Below are positions 1-8,173 of a stretch of 64,000 bases of DNA, piece by piece. The stretch is taken from assembly GCF_011752045.1 (NCBI RefSeq), contig NZ_JAAKXW010000001.1:806001-870000 (forward strand). Direction: 5' to 3'. The position numbers and the translations under genes are program-made. The notes beneath the pieces are model-generated. The model saw nothing but the letters and a program-made list of their open reading frames with translations, was not told the DNA's origin and made no database searches. The stretch comes from Microbacterium hydrocarbonoxydans (GTDB lineage: Bacteria; Actinomycetota; Actinomycetes; Actinomycetales; Microbacteriaceae). How positions within the stretch are numbered: the stretch's first letter is position 1; every line of letters starts with the position of its first letter.

Positions 1-1894
1 CCAGCCGTGCGGAGATCGCGGACGCCCAGGCGTCGGCGCCCGCGACCTCGAACAGACGACGCGCGGTCCGCAGGTGCTCCGCGCCCAGCGCGTGCTCCTC
101 CCGGATCACGGATCGGATGCCGAGCATCGCCTCGACGCGCCCCCGCGCGAAGGGTGACGCGAGCGCGCGTGCGGCCTCGCCGATGCCGGGGCCCTCCACG
201 CGCCACCGCGCATCCGGCGTCGTGGCGACGCGCGCACAGAGCCGCTGGGCGAGGGCGATCTCGGGCGGTCCGATCCGCCGCACCGGCTCCGGGTCGCCGG
301 ACATCACGGCGACCTCGTCGAGGTCGGGCACGGCGAAGGCCGGCTGCGGCGCACCGCGATCGGTCCAGAGCTGCAGGAACGAGGACGCCTCGTCGAAAGA
401 TCCGCCGAGATACGCCTCGATGCCCCGATCGACGAGCTGGTCGATCCTCGCGGGCGCGGGGAGCGCGGCGGTGAGGGCGAGCGCGAAGGGGCCGAGGCGA
501 CCCAGCACGGCCAGGTCCAGCCTGCGGACGAGGACGACGCCGAGTCCGTCGAACGGGAGAGCGATGGGCAGGGAGACCGCGGCGCGCAGCAGGCACCTCC
601 GCGCCTCCCCCAGGTCGCCGCGCCAGACCAGCAGGAGGGCCTCGGCGATCGCGCGGTACGCCTTCACGAGCGGGCTGAACTCGAAGCCGGCCACGAACGG
701 GTCGCTCTCGGACTCGATCCCCGAGTCCGCCAGGGCCAGGTGACGGAGTCCCCGATCGACGTCCCCGCCCATCGCGGCGCGCAGCGCCTGGAGCATCCCG
801 CCGGTCAGCGGCCCCGTGCCAGTGGCATCCTCCTGCTCGCTCTCCCCGGCGATCAGCCAGGCCAGCGCGACGACGGGATCGCGCAGCTCGCGCTCGGCGC
901 CGACCCTGGCACACCCCTCGCGGAGAGCCTCGAGCCACGTGCGCATGCCGCGCCGCTCGCCGCGTTCGGCGCAGAGGACCGCGCCGAACGCCGCAGCGCG
1001 CGCCCACGAGTACCAGTCCTCAGGGTCGTCGCTGCGGGGGCGAAGCGATCCCGGTTCGATGTCGGGAACCGCGCCCTGCAGATGCGCTTGAGCGACGATC
1101 AGGCCGCCCAGCCCCTGGAGGCGGTAGCGCTCGGCGCCCTCAGGGAACAGGCTGCCGAGCCAGGCCACGGCCTCCGCGGCGTACCCGGCGGCGATCGACG
1201 TCACGCCTGCCACCAGCCTCGCCTCGTCGCGGTCGACTCCTGCCGCATGCGCGGCCGCCTCGGCCGAGAGGAGGAGCGCCCGGTCCTGATGCCCCGCCTC
1301 CGACAGCTCCCGGGCGATCCTGGTGAGCTCCGGCGCCGCGGCCGGCAGGCCGTGCAGCGACGCCCTGGCTCGATGCCAGTCGGCGCTGACGCGGTCATCG
1401 CGGTCGGCGAAGACGGCGGCCAGCCGCCTGTGGACGGCGGACTCGTCGGCCGCAGGCGCCTCGGCACGGAGCCACACGGCGAGGAGCGGGTCGCGGAACC
1501 GCACGCGGCCGGCCCTGACCACGAGATGCTCACCGGCGCCGCTCGCGACGATCTCTGCGGCCACCCGCCCGTCGAACGCGATCAGCGGGTCGAGGTCGTC
1601 GTCGAGGCGCACCGCCACGGCGAGCAGCAGGTCACGGTCGCGGACGGACAGCTCGAGGCTGTCGTAGCGAACCTCGATCGAGGCGACCATCGGCAGCGGT
1701 GAGGGCAGCGGACGCAGCCCCTGACGCTGCGCGAAATCGAGCCGTGCGGCGACGTCGCGGATGGTGATCGGGTCGCCGTTCAGCTCCGCGTGCAGTCGGG
1801 CGACCACGTGCGGCGCACAGCTCACGTCCTGCGCGAGCAGTGCTTCCACCGTCGAGGCGAGCACCTCCGGTGCCGCTGCCTGCGCTCCGTGCAC
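1..1894 (-). CDS. LuxR/MalT-type transcriptional regulator, C-terminus cut by window edge
   Basis: One minus-strand frame stays open from a TAA near 1957 to base 1 (phase checked at 1571 and at 2), giving at least 631 residues. The translation holds the segment VRFRDPLLAVWLRAE followed by long Ala/Leu-rich helical repeats, as found after the ATPase module of large LuxR-family (MalT-like) activators. The C-terminal LuxR helix-turn-helix would lie beyond the window edge and is not seen. The P-loop ATPase module expected at the N-terminus is absent: only about 110 residues precede the FRDPL motif, and the rbfA stop is 82 bases upstream. The GTG at 1894 is my best start, though its GGAG is only one base away. 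A TAATCT -10 lies at 1954-1949. It may be a shortened relative or a decaying gene. The product class is fairly sure and the start is not. Confidence 0.6.
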   Translation of the reverse strand, partial: MHGAQAAAPEVLASTVEALLAQDVSCAPHVVARLHAELNGDPITIRDVAARLDFAQRQGLRPLPSPLPMVASIEVRYDSLELSVRDRDLLLAVAVRLDDDLDPLIAFDGRVAAEIVASGAGEHLVVRAGRVRFRDPLLAVWLRAEAPAADESAVHRRLAAVFADRDDRVSADWHRARASLHGLPAAAPELTRIARELSEAGHQDRALLLSAEAAAHAAGVDRDEARLVAGVTSIAAGYAAEAVAWLGSLFPEGAERYRLQGLGGLIVAQAHLQGAVPDIEPGSLRPRSDDPEDWYSWARAAAFGAVLCAERGERRGMRTWLEALREGCARVGAERELRDPVVALAWLIAGESEQEDATGTGPLTGGMLQALRAAMGGDVDRGLRHLALADSGIESESDPFVAGFEFSPLVKAYRAIAEALLLVWRGDLGEARRCLLRAAVSLPIALPFDGLGVVLVRRLDLAVLGRLGPFALALTAALPAPARIDQLVDRGIEAYLGGSFDEASSFLQLWTDRGAPQPAFAVPDLDEVAVMSGDPEPVRRIGPPEIALAQRLCARVATTPDARWRVEGPGIGEAARALASPFARGRVEAMLGIRSVIREEHALGAEHLRTARRLFEVAGADAWASAISARL

Positions 1895-1948
1895 ACTCCA
1901 GACGTCGATGCTGATCCCCCCAGCCGCGAGACGCTTCTCGCTGTGCAG

Positions 1949-1954
1949 AGATTA
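1949..1954 (-). promoter_or_regulatory. -10 hexamer of the LuxR-type gene
   Basis: TAATCT on the minus strand matches the actinobacterial TANNNT -10 element. Transcription would begin about 7 bases on and leave a leader of roughly 45 bases before the GTG at 1894. No clear -35 is seen. Confidence 0.4.
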
Positions 1955-1976
1955 GCAAACGGCGACCTCGGAGGGT

Positions 1977-2405
1977 TCAGTCCTCGATGTCGTCGTCGTG
2001 ACGATAGGGATCCGCGTCGCCTGCGTGCGACGCAGAGGAGGCCAGCTTCGCGACCTCCGCGTCTCGCTCCTGAGCCTGACGGAGCAGGGCGGAGATGTGG
2101 TCGGCGTTCTCCGGCAGCGCGTCCGGGATGAACTCGAGCGTCGGCACGAGACGCGTGCTCAGCTGACGGCCGACCTCGCTGCGCAGCATCCCGGTGGCCG
2201 ACGTCAGAGCGGCACCGCTCGAGAGCCGCTCCTCTTCGCTGCCGAGCACGGTGTAGAACACCGAGGCGTGCTGAAGGTCGCCGCTCACGCGGACGTCGGT
2301 AATCGTGACGAAGCCCAGGCGCGGGTCGCGCAGGCCCTTCTCGAGCCGCTCGGCGAGGATGACGCGGATGCGGTCCGCCAGACGAGCCTGTCGTTCACCA
2401 GCCAT
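1977..2405 (-). CDS. rbfA: Ribosome-binding factor A
   Basis: 142 residues, the usual RbfA length. RbfA is a cytoplasmic KH-fold protein that binds the 30S subunit during late 16S rRNA 5'-end maturation. The N-terminal half shows the family pattern: RQARLADRIRVILAERLEKG, then DPRLGFVTITDVRVSGDLQHA, here quoted as two adjacent conserved blocks. The C-terminus is an acidic, His/Asp-rich tail. It is the last gene of the nusA-ylxR-infB-rbfA set and lies 111 bases after infB, with a large imperfect palindrome between them. The next gene in many genomes, truB, is not present here. A GAGGAAAG ribosome site precedes the ATG. Confidence 0.95.
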   Translation of the reverse strand: MAGERQARLADRIRVILAERLEKGLRDPRLGFVTITDVRVSGDLQHASVFYTVLGSEEERLSSGAALTSATGMLRSEVGRQLSTRLVPTLEFIPDALPENADHISALLRQAQERDAEVAKLASSASHAGDADPYRHDDDIED

Positions 2406-2430
2406 GATTCTTCTTTCCTCTGAGTCCGTT

Positions 2431-2504
2431 CGTTGAGCGAGCGAAGCGAGACGAAACGCCCCTCACGGAGCGTTTCGTCTCGTCGCTTCGCTCCTCGCTC
2501 AACG
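2431..2504. repeat. Long imperfect palindrome between infB and rbfA
   Basis: The left arm at 2431-2458 (begins CGTTGAGCGAGCGAAGCGAG) is repeated inverted at 2471-2504, the right arm carrying two extra 3-base insertions. A 12-base loop separates them. The arms end in CGTTGAGCG and ACGAAACG. It lies in a transcribed spacer, has no following T run, and resembles REP-like intergenic palindromes. No second copy was noticed in this window. Confidence 0.75.
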
Positions 2505-2516
2505 ACCGGGTACTGA

Positions 2517-5312
2517 TCAGCCGCGCGGCTTCTCGACGAGCTCGGTGGTCTCGATCTCGTCGCCGATCTGGATGTCGTTGTACTTGCCCAGGCCGATACC
2601 CGCCTCGTAGTCCGTGCGGACCTCGGTGACGTCGTCCTTGAAGCGGCGCAGCGACTCGATCGCCAGTCCGTCGGCGATGACCACGCCGTCGCGGATGACA
2701 CGGGCCTTGGCGTTGCGCGTGATCGTTCCCGACCGCACGATGACACCCGCGATGTTGCCGAACTTCGAGGAGCGGAACACCTCGCGGATCTCGGCGACAC
2801 CCGACTGGACCTCTTCGAACTCCGGCTTGAGCATGCCCTTGAGGGAGTTCTCGATCTCGTCGATCGCGTTGTAGATGACCGAGTAGAACCGGATGTCCAC
2901 GCCCTCGCGGGAGGCGCGCTCGCGCGCCTTCGTGTCGGGGCGGACGTTGAAGCCCACGATGATCGCGTTGTCGATCGTCGCCAGGTTCACGTCGGACTCG
3001 GTGATCGCACCCACACCGCGGTGGATGATGCGCAGCTGCACCGAGTCGTCGACCTCGATCTTGAGCAGCGACTCCTCGAGCGCCTCGACGGCACCGGAGA
3101 CGTCACCCTTGATGATGAGGTTGAGCGACTCGACCTTGCCCTCTTCCAGAGCACGGGTGAAGTCCTCGAGCGAGATGCGCTTGCGGGCCTTGGCCAGCTG
3201 GGCGTTGCGCTCGACGGCCTCGCGCTTCTCGGCGATCTGACGGGCCATGCGGTCCTCGTCGGTGACGATGAACACGTCACCGGCGCGGGGCACGGAGTTC
3301 AGACCCTGCACCTGGACCGGACGCGACGGGTAGGCCTCTTCGACCGCCTCGCCGTTCTCGTCTGCCATGGCGCGCACGCGGCCGTAGGCGGTGCCTGCGA
3401 CGATCGCGTCGCCGACACGGAGCGTTCCGGACTGGATGAGCACCGTCGCGACCGAGCCGCGGCCCTTGTCGAGCTTCGCCTCGATGGCGACTCCTCGAGC
3501 GGCCTTGTTCGGGTTCGCGGTGAGGTCGAGGCCGGCGTCCGCGGTGAGCAGGACGGCGTCCAGAAGCTCGGCGATGCCGGTGCCGGCACGGGCCGACACG
3601 TCGACGAACATGACGTCGCCGCCGTACTCCTCGGCGACCAGGCCGTACTCGGTGAGCTGCTGGCGCACCTTGGCCGGGTTCGCCTCGGGCTTGTCCACCT
3701 TGTTCACCGCGACCACGATCGGCACGTTCGCCGCCTGCGCGTGGTTCAGCGCCTCCACCGTCTGCGGCATGATGCCGTCGTCGGCGGCGACCACGAGGAT
3801 CGCGAGGTCGGTGACCTGCGCACCACGGGCACGCATGGCGGTGAACGCCTCGTGACCAGGGGTGTCGATGAAGGTGATGGCCCGCTCGATGCCCTCGTGC
3901 TCGGTCCAGACCTGGTAGGCGCCGATGTGCTGGGTGATGCCGCCGGCCTCACCCTCGATGACGTTGGTCTGACGGATGGCGTCGAGGAGGCGGGTCTTAC
4001 CGTGGTCGACGTGACCCATGACGGTGACCACCGGCGGGCGGATCTCCAGGTCCTCGTCGCTCTCGTTCTCCAGCTCGGCCTCGAGGTCGAGACCGAAGCC
4101 CTCCAGGAGCTCCTTGTCCTCGTCCTCGGGCGACACCATCTGGATCTTGTAGCCGAGCTCCTCGCCGAGGATCTCGAAGGTGGCCTCGTCGAGGGACTCG
4201 GTCGCGGTGGCCATCTCACCCAGGTTGAACAGGATGGTGACGAGCGTTCCGGGCTGGACGGTGTAGCCGTTCAGCGCCTCGAGCTTGTCGGCGAAGTCGG
4301 AGATGGAAGCACCACGGCGCAGGCGGATGATCTCGCCGTTGCCCTTGGAGACGTTGACGCCGCCGACGACCGGCGCCGACCGCATCTCGAACTCCTGCCG
4401 CTTCGCCCGACGCGACTTGCGCTGCTTGCTCTTGCCGCCACCCTTGCCGAAGGCGCCAGCGGTGCCACCGCCGGGGCCGCGGCCACGGCCGCCGCCACCG
4501 CCCGGACGGCCGGCGAAGCCGCCGCCGCCGGGACGAGCGCCGGGACCTGCACCGGGCGCGCCGGCGCCGCCGGGACGACCGGGACCGCCGGGACGCTGCT
4601 GGAACGGTGCGCCGGGACGACCGCCCTGACCGCCGCGCGGAGCGCCGGGACGGGGGGAACCGGGACGGGGAGCGCCAGGACGCGGTGCGCCGGGGCGCGG
4701 CGCCTGCGGACGCGGGATGTTGCCGGGGGTGGGACGCTGACCCATGCCCTGCGCCGAGGCGAAGGGGTTGTTGCCCGGGCGGGGTCCCGCCGGGCGCTGG
4801 CCCATCCCCTGCGAGGAGGAGAACGGGTTGTTTCCGGGGCGCGGGGCACCGGGCTTCGCCGCGGCATTGGCACCGGGCTTCGGCGCGGCGTTGTCACCGG
4901 GCTTCGCCCCTGCACCGGCAGAGGGCTTCGGCGCCGCAGGGGCGGCCGGAGCCTGCGCGGCAGGCGCCGGGGTCTCCGCCGGAGCTGCCGGAGCAGCGGG
5001 GGCGGGCGCCTCGGCGGCGGGCTTGGGGCCCGGCTTCGGGCCGGGGACGGGCGCGCCGGACTTGGCGGCCGGCTTGGGCGCGCCGGGCTTCGCAGCAGGC
5101 GCCGCCGGCTTGGAAGCGGGGGCCGCGGCGTCGGACGCCTTCAGCGAGCCGTCGGCTTCGATGGCGGCGCGCAGCTTGCGCGCGACCGGGGGCTCGATGG
5201 TCGAGGACGGGCTCTTGACGAACTCGCCCAGTTCCTTGAGCTTCGCAAGTGCGACCTTGCTGTCGACGCCGAGTTCAGCGGCGATCTCATGTACGCGTGG
5301 TTTGGCAGCCAC
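2517..5312 (-). CDS. infB: Translation initiation factor IF-2
   Basis: 931 residues. IF-2 is the GTPase that brings initiator fMet-tRNA to the 30S subunit and promotes subunit joining. Visible in order: an N-terminal IF2_N domain (residues 1 to about 55, [13 protein letters not shown]); a very long Ala/Pro/Gly-rich linker (about 60-300) with basic Gly/Arg repeats; then the G domain with G1 GHVDHGKT near residue 433, DTPGHE, NKVD and SAR; then the beta-barrel and fMet-tRNA-binding domains. The start is a GTG with AGGAG five bases upstream. The gene lies 94 bases after ylxR. The linker is expanded compared with E. coli IF-2, which is typical of actinobacteria. Confidence 0.98.
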   Translation of the reverse strand: MAAKPRVHEIAAELGVDSKVALAKLKELGEFVKSPSSTIEPPVARKLRAAIEADGSLKASDAAAPASKPAAPAAKPGAPKPAAKSGAPVPGPKPGPKPAAEAPAPAAPAAPAETPAPAAQAPAAPAAPKPSAGAGAKPGDNAAPKPGANAAAKPGAPRPGNNPFSSSQGMGQRPAGPRPGNNPFASAQGMGQRPTPGNIPRPQAPRPGAPRPGAPRPGSPRPGAPRGGQGGRPGAPFQQRPGGPGRPGGAGAPGAGPGARPGGGGFAGRPGGGGGRGRGPGGGTAGAFGKGGGKSKQRKSRRAKRQEFEMRSAPVVGGVNVSKGNGEIIRLRRGASISDFADKLEALNGYTVQPGTLVTILFNLGEMATATESLDEATFEILGEELGYKIQMVSPEDEDKELLEGFGLDLEAELENESDEDLEIRPPVVTVMGHVDHGKTRLLDAIRQTNVIEGEAGGITQHIGAYQVWTEHEGIERAITFIDTPGHEAFTAMRARGAQVTDLAILVVAADDGIMPQTVEALNHAQAANVPIVVAVNKVDKPEANPAKVRQQLTEYGLVAEEYGGDVMFVDVSARAGTGIAELLDAVLLTADAGLDLTANPNKAARGVAIEAKLDKGRGSVATVLIQSGTLRVGDAIVAGTAYGRVRAMADENGEAVEEAYPSRPVQVQGLNSVPRAGDVFIVTDEDRMARQIAEKREAVERNAQLAKARKRISLEDFTRALEEGKVESLNLIIKGDVSGAVEALEESLLKIEVDDSVQLRIIHRGVGAITESDVNLATIDNAIIVGFNVRPDTKARERASREGVDIRFYSVIYNAIDEIENSLKGMLKPEFEEVQSGVAEIREVFRSSKFGNIAGVIVRSGTITRNAKARVIRDGVVIADGLAIESLRRFKDDVTEVRTDYEAGIGLGKYNDIQIGDEIETTELVEKPRG
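4731..4843 (-). repeat. In-frame tandem repeat in the IF-2 linker
   Basis: Two adjacent units encode [16 protein letters not shown] and [16 protein letters not shown], followed by [13 protein letters not shown] repeats. These low-complexity units in the disordered linker are likely to vary in copy number between strains. Confidence 0.7.
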
Positions 5313-5406
5313 AATTCTCCTGTCTGGGTCGGTCGGCCCAGGCAGGGCAGACCATTAGTCGCGGACGGGTCTCATCTCGAGCCGTTCACTTTGTTTCCAT
5401 AGCCGT

Positions 5407-5679
5407 TCAGCCTTTGTTCCGGTGGAAGTACCGTTGGATGGTCTGCGCGTCCTCGGCCTCGGGGAATTCCAGAGCCGGGGACACACGGAGTGCGCGTCCG
5501 AAGGCACGGCGCCGCAGTGCGGCATCCATGCACTCCTGCGTCGGATGCACCCACGCGCCGCGTCCCGGCAGGACAGCACGCTCATCGATGACGAGGGTGT
5601 TGTCTTGGCTCACCACCCTGAGCAGGGTGGAGCGGGAAGCACGCGTGCGACAGCCGACGCACGTTCGTACGGGATCCAT
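5407..5679 (-). CDS. ylxR: YlxR-family RNA-binding protein (DUF448)
   Basis: 90 residues, the usual size. Family signatures are an N-terminal RTCVGCR (residues 5-11) and a central GRGAWVHP. YlxR is a small basic nucleic-acid-binding protein of the nusA-infB operon. In Bacillus subtilis the homologue has been reported to bind and modulate RNase P (RnpM); whether that applies here is inference. It lies between nusA (58 bases upstream) and infB (94 bases downstream), the conserved position. CVGC could hold a structural metal or disulfide, but only two Cys are clearly conserved. Confidence 0.9.
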   Translation of the reverse strand: MDPVRTCVGCRTRASRSTLLRVVSQDNTLVIDERAVLPGRGAWVHPTQECMDAALRRRAFGRALRVSPALEFPEAEDAQTIQRYFHRNKG

Positions 5680-5737
5680 CTTACACCTGCGTTCCGCCCC
5701 GGCTCACGCGCGAAGGTAGCGAGTCGGGGTCGAGGGG

Positions 5738-6721
5738 TCAGTCCAGGACGCTGTCGGGCTGGATGTCGATCTTGGCACCGGTGAGCTTGGCGGCCAGGCG
5801 CGCGTTCTGGCCCTCCTTGCCGATCGCGAGCGACAGCTGGTAGTCCGGCACCAGGGCGCGGACGGCCTTCGTGCCCGCGTCGAGGATGAACGCGCTGGTG
5901 ACCTTGGCAGGCGACAGGGCGTTGGCGACGAAGGCGGCGAGCTCGGGGTCGTGATCGACGATGTCGATCTTCTCCCCCGCGAGCTCCTCCGTGACGGCGC
6001 GGACTCGGCGTCCGAGCTCCCCGATGCAGGCGCCCTTGGCGTTGATCGACGGGTCGTTCGCCTTCACCGCGATCTTCGTGCGGTGGCCGGCCTCGCGCGC
6101 GAGCGAGACGATCTCGACGAGCCCCGCCGCGATCTCCGGGACCTCCAGCGCGAAGAGCTTGCGGACCAGGCCCGGGTGCGTGCGCGAGACGGTGATCTGC
6201 GGACCCTTGAGGCCCTTCGCGACACTGGTGACGTACACGCGCAGGCGTGCGCCGTGGGTGTACTCCTCACCGGGCACCTGCTCCTCGGGAGGAAGGATCG
6301 CCTCGACCGATCCGAGGTCGACGTGGATCATCCGCGGGTTCGGTCCCTGCTGGATGACGCCGGCGACGATGTCGCCCTCCTTGCCCTTGAACTCGCCGAG
6401 CACGGCGTCGTCGGCGATGTCGCGCAGGCGCTGGCTGATGACCTGCTTCGCGGCGAAGGCGGCGATGCGGCCGAAGTCGTCGGGCGTCGCGTCCTCTTCG
6501 CCGATGATCGCGCCCTCTTCGTCCCGGACGACCTGGAGGACGTCGACGTGACCCGTCTTGCGGTCGAGCGCGACGCGGACACCTTCGGGTGCGGGGCCGT
6601 CACCTGCGACGTGCTTGTTGTAGGCGGTCAGAATGGCCTGCTCGATGATCGCGACGAGTTCGTCGAAGGGGATCGCCTTCTCCTTCTCGATCCCACGCAG
6701 AAGACTCAGTTCGATGTCCAT
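5738..6721 (-). CDS. nusA: Transcription termination/antitermination factor NusA
   Basis: 327 residues, the short actinobacterial form without the C-terminal acidic repeats of E. coli NusA. Order: N-terminal RNA polymerase-binding domain (IELSLLRGIEKEKAIPF...), S1 domain around residues 125-200 and two KH domains to the end (last residues DIQPDSVLD). NusA modulates pausing, Rho-dependent termination and antitermination at the elongating polymerase. It is the first gene of the operon in this window. The preceding gene is divergent (amine oxidase), so rimP, usually just upstream, is missing. GGGAG lies six bases before the ATG. Confidence 0.97.
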   Translation of the reverse strand: MDIELSLLRGIEKEKAIPFDELVAIIEQAILTAYNKHVAGDGPAPEGVRVALDRKTGHVDVLQVVRDEEGAIIGEEDATPDDFGRIAAFAAKQVISQRLRDIADDAVLGEFKGKEGDIVAGVIQQGPNPRMIHVDLGSVEAILPPEEQVPGEEYTHGARLRVYVTSVAKGLKGPQITVSRTHPGLVRKLFALEVPEIAAGLVEIVSLAREAGHRTKIAVKANDPSINAKGACIGELGRRVRAVTEELAGEKIDIVDHDPELAAFVANALSPAKVTSAFILDAGTKAVRALVPDYQLSLAIGKEGQNARLAAKLTGAKIDIQPDSVLD

Positions 6722-6780
6722 GACGGCTCCCTATTCAGCTCTCGTCGCGCCTGTTCGCACGCGCGACATCCGTACAACGA

Positions 6781-6786
6781 TACCCT
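6781..6786 (+). promoter_or_regulatory. -10 hexamer, leaderless amine oxidase mRNA
   Basis: TACCCT ends seven bases before the GTG at 6794, and no Shine-Dalgarno sequence is present. This is the spacing expected if transcription starts at the start codon. Confidence 0.4.
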
Positions 6787-6793
6787 GTGCAGC

Positions 6794-8152
6794 GTGACGA
6801 GGTTCGACACGATCGTGATCGGCGCCGGCATCTCCGGTGCGACGGCGGCGCGGATGCTGGCGGATGCCGGGCAGAGGGTGGTCGTGCTGGAGGCGCGCGA
6901 CCGGGTCGGCGGGCGCATGCACACGGATCGGTCTGCCGGGTTCCCCGTGGACCTCGGCGCGTCCTGGATCCACGGTATCGACGGCTCTCCGCTGTGGGAT
7001 CTCGTGCAGGCGCTCAGCATCCCGACCCTGGAGTACACCGTCGGCAGCTTCCAGGTCGGCGGGCGCCCGATGGCGCATTTCGACGGCGACGGCAGGCCGA
7101 TGGATGACGCGGCCGCCGCCCGGTGGGCGGACGACGTCGACGCGGTGGACCGCCTGCTCCTGGAGGAGGTCGCCGTCTCCTCGCCCGGTGACACCTACCT
7201 CGATGCGACCGAGCGCGCACTCGACCGCTCCGGGCTGGAGCCGGAGCGCATCGACGAGATCCGGGAGTTCTTCCGGCACCGGGTCGAGGAGCAGTGCGGC
7301 GCCTGGATCGGGGACCTCGACGCGCACGGGCTCGACGAGGACGCGATCGACGGCGACGAGGTGATCTTCCCTCGCGGCTACGACGAGCTCCCGCGCCGCA
7401 TGGCGGCCGGACTGGACATCCGGCTCGGGCACGTGGTGTCCCGCGTGATGAGATCCGCCGAGGGCCTCGTCGTCACCACCGATCACGGGGATCTCCTCGC
7501 CGGCCAGGTGGTCGTGACGGTTCCGCTCGGCGTGCTGAAGGCGGAGACGATCGTGTTCGACCCTCCCCTGCCCGAAGAGGTGGCCGGCCCCATCGCGAGA
7601 CTCGGCATGGGCGTGTTCAACAAGGTCTTCCTGCAGTTCCCCGAGCGCTTCTGGCGAGAGGAGGACTATGTCCTCCGTGCGCTCGGCGAGGCCGGCGAGC
7701 ACTGGCACTCCTGGTACGACGTCTCGGCCGTCAGCGGACGCCCCACGCTGCTGACCTTCGCGGCCGGCCCCCTCGGCCGCCGGATGCAGACGCTCCCGGA
7801 CGCGGAGATCGTCGAGAGCGCCGTCGCGGCGCTCCGCCGCCTGTACGGCGACGCGGTCGGCGATCCGGTGGCGCACTGGATCACCCGCTGGGGCGATGAC
7901 CCGCACTCCGTCGGCTCGTACTCCCACCTCGCCGTCGGGTCGTCGCATCACGACCACGACGCGCTCGCCGGTCCCGTCGACGGAGTGCTGCACTTCGCCG
8001 GTGAGGCGACCTGGGGCGAGGAGCCCGCCACCGTCGGCGCCGCGTATTACTCCGGGCACCGCGCCGCCGAGCGGATCCTCGGCAGGCCCGTGGATCTCGG
8101 GGCGTTCGCCGCCGGCCTCCTCGCACGCGAGACGGGCGCCCAGGAGTCCTGA
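6794..8152 (+). CDS. FAD-dependent amine oxidase (flavin monoamine oxidase family)
   Basis: 452 residues. The N-terminal Rossmann motif VIGAGISGATAARMLADAG and the following LEARDRVGGRMHT bind FAD. GASWIHG and the C-terminal GEATWGEEPATVGAAYYSG are typical of polyamine and monoamine oxidases. It should oxidise an amine to an aldehyde or imine with release of H2O2. The substrate cannot be told from sequence, and no signal peptide is seen, so it is probably cytoplasmic. The GTG at 6794 was chosen because the FAD motif begins nine residues later. It is divergent from nusA and convergent with the PhoX gene, so it appears to be a single-gene unit. Confidence 0.88.
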   Translation: MTRFDTIVIGAGISGATAARMLADAGQRVVVLEARDRVGGRMHTDRSAGFPVDLGASWIHGIDGSPLWDLVQALSIPTLEYTVGSFQVGGRPMAHFDGDGRPMDDAAAARWADDVDAVDRLLLEEVAVSSPGDTYLDATERALDRSGLEPERIDEIREFFRHRVEEQCGAWIGDLDAHGLDEDAIDGDEVIFPRGYDELPRRMAAGLDIRLGHVVSRVMRSAEGLVVTTDHGDLLAGQVVVTVPLGVLKAETIVFDPPLPEEVAGPIARLGMGVFNKVFLQFPERFWREEDYVLRALGEAGEHWHSWYDVSAVSGRPTLLTFAAGPLGRRMQTLPDAEIVESAVAALRRLYGDAVGDPVAHWITRWGDDPHSVGSYSHLAVGSSHHDHDALAGPVDGVLHFAGEATWGEEPATVGAAYYSGHRAAERILGRPVDLGAFAAGLLARETGAQES

Positions 8153-8164
8153 GCGCCCGTCTCG
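8128..8164. terminator. Bidirectional hairpin between amine oxidase and phoX-like gene
   Basis: CGAGACGGGCGC at 8128-8139 pairs perfectly with 8153-8164 across a 13-base loop. It spans the amine oxidase stop and lies 10 bases from the stop of the convergent gene. There is no long T run. Confidence 0.6.
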
Positions 8165-8173
8165 GAACGCGGG

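Noticed and set aside
740..1702. Plus-strand frame across the left end
   Set aside because: The minus frame encodes a recognisable LuxR-type helical region, whereas the plus frame is Arg/Ala/Gly-rich and domain-free.
3021..5402. Very long plus-strand frame opposite infB
   Set aside because: It is the antisense shadow of infB, an effect of high-GC third positions. Its product has no recognisable domain and no ribosome site.
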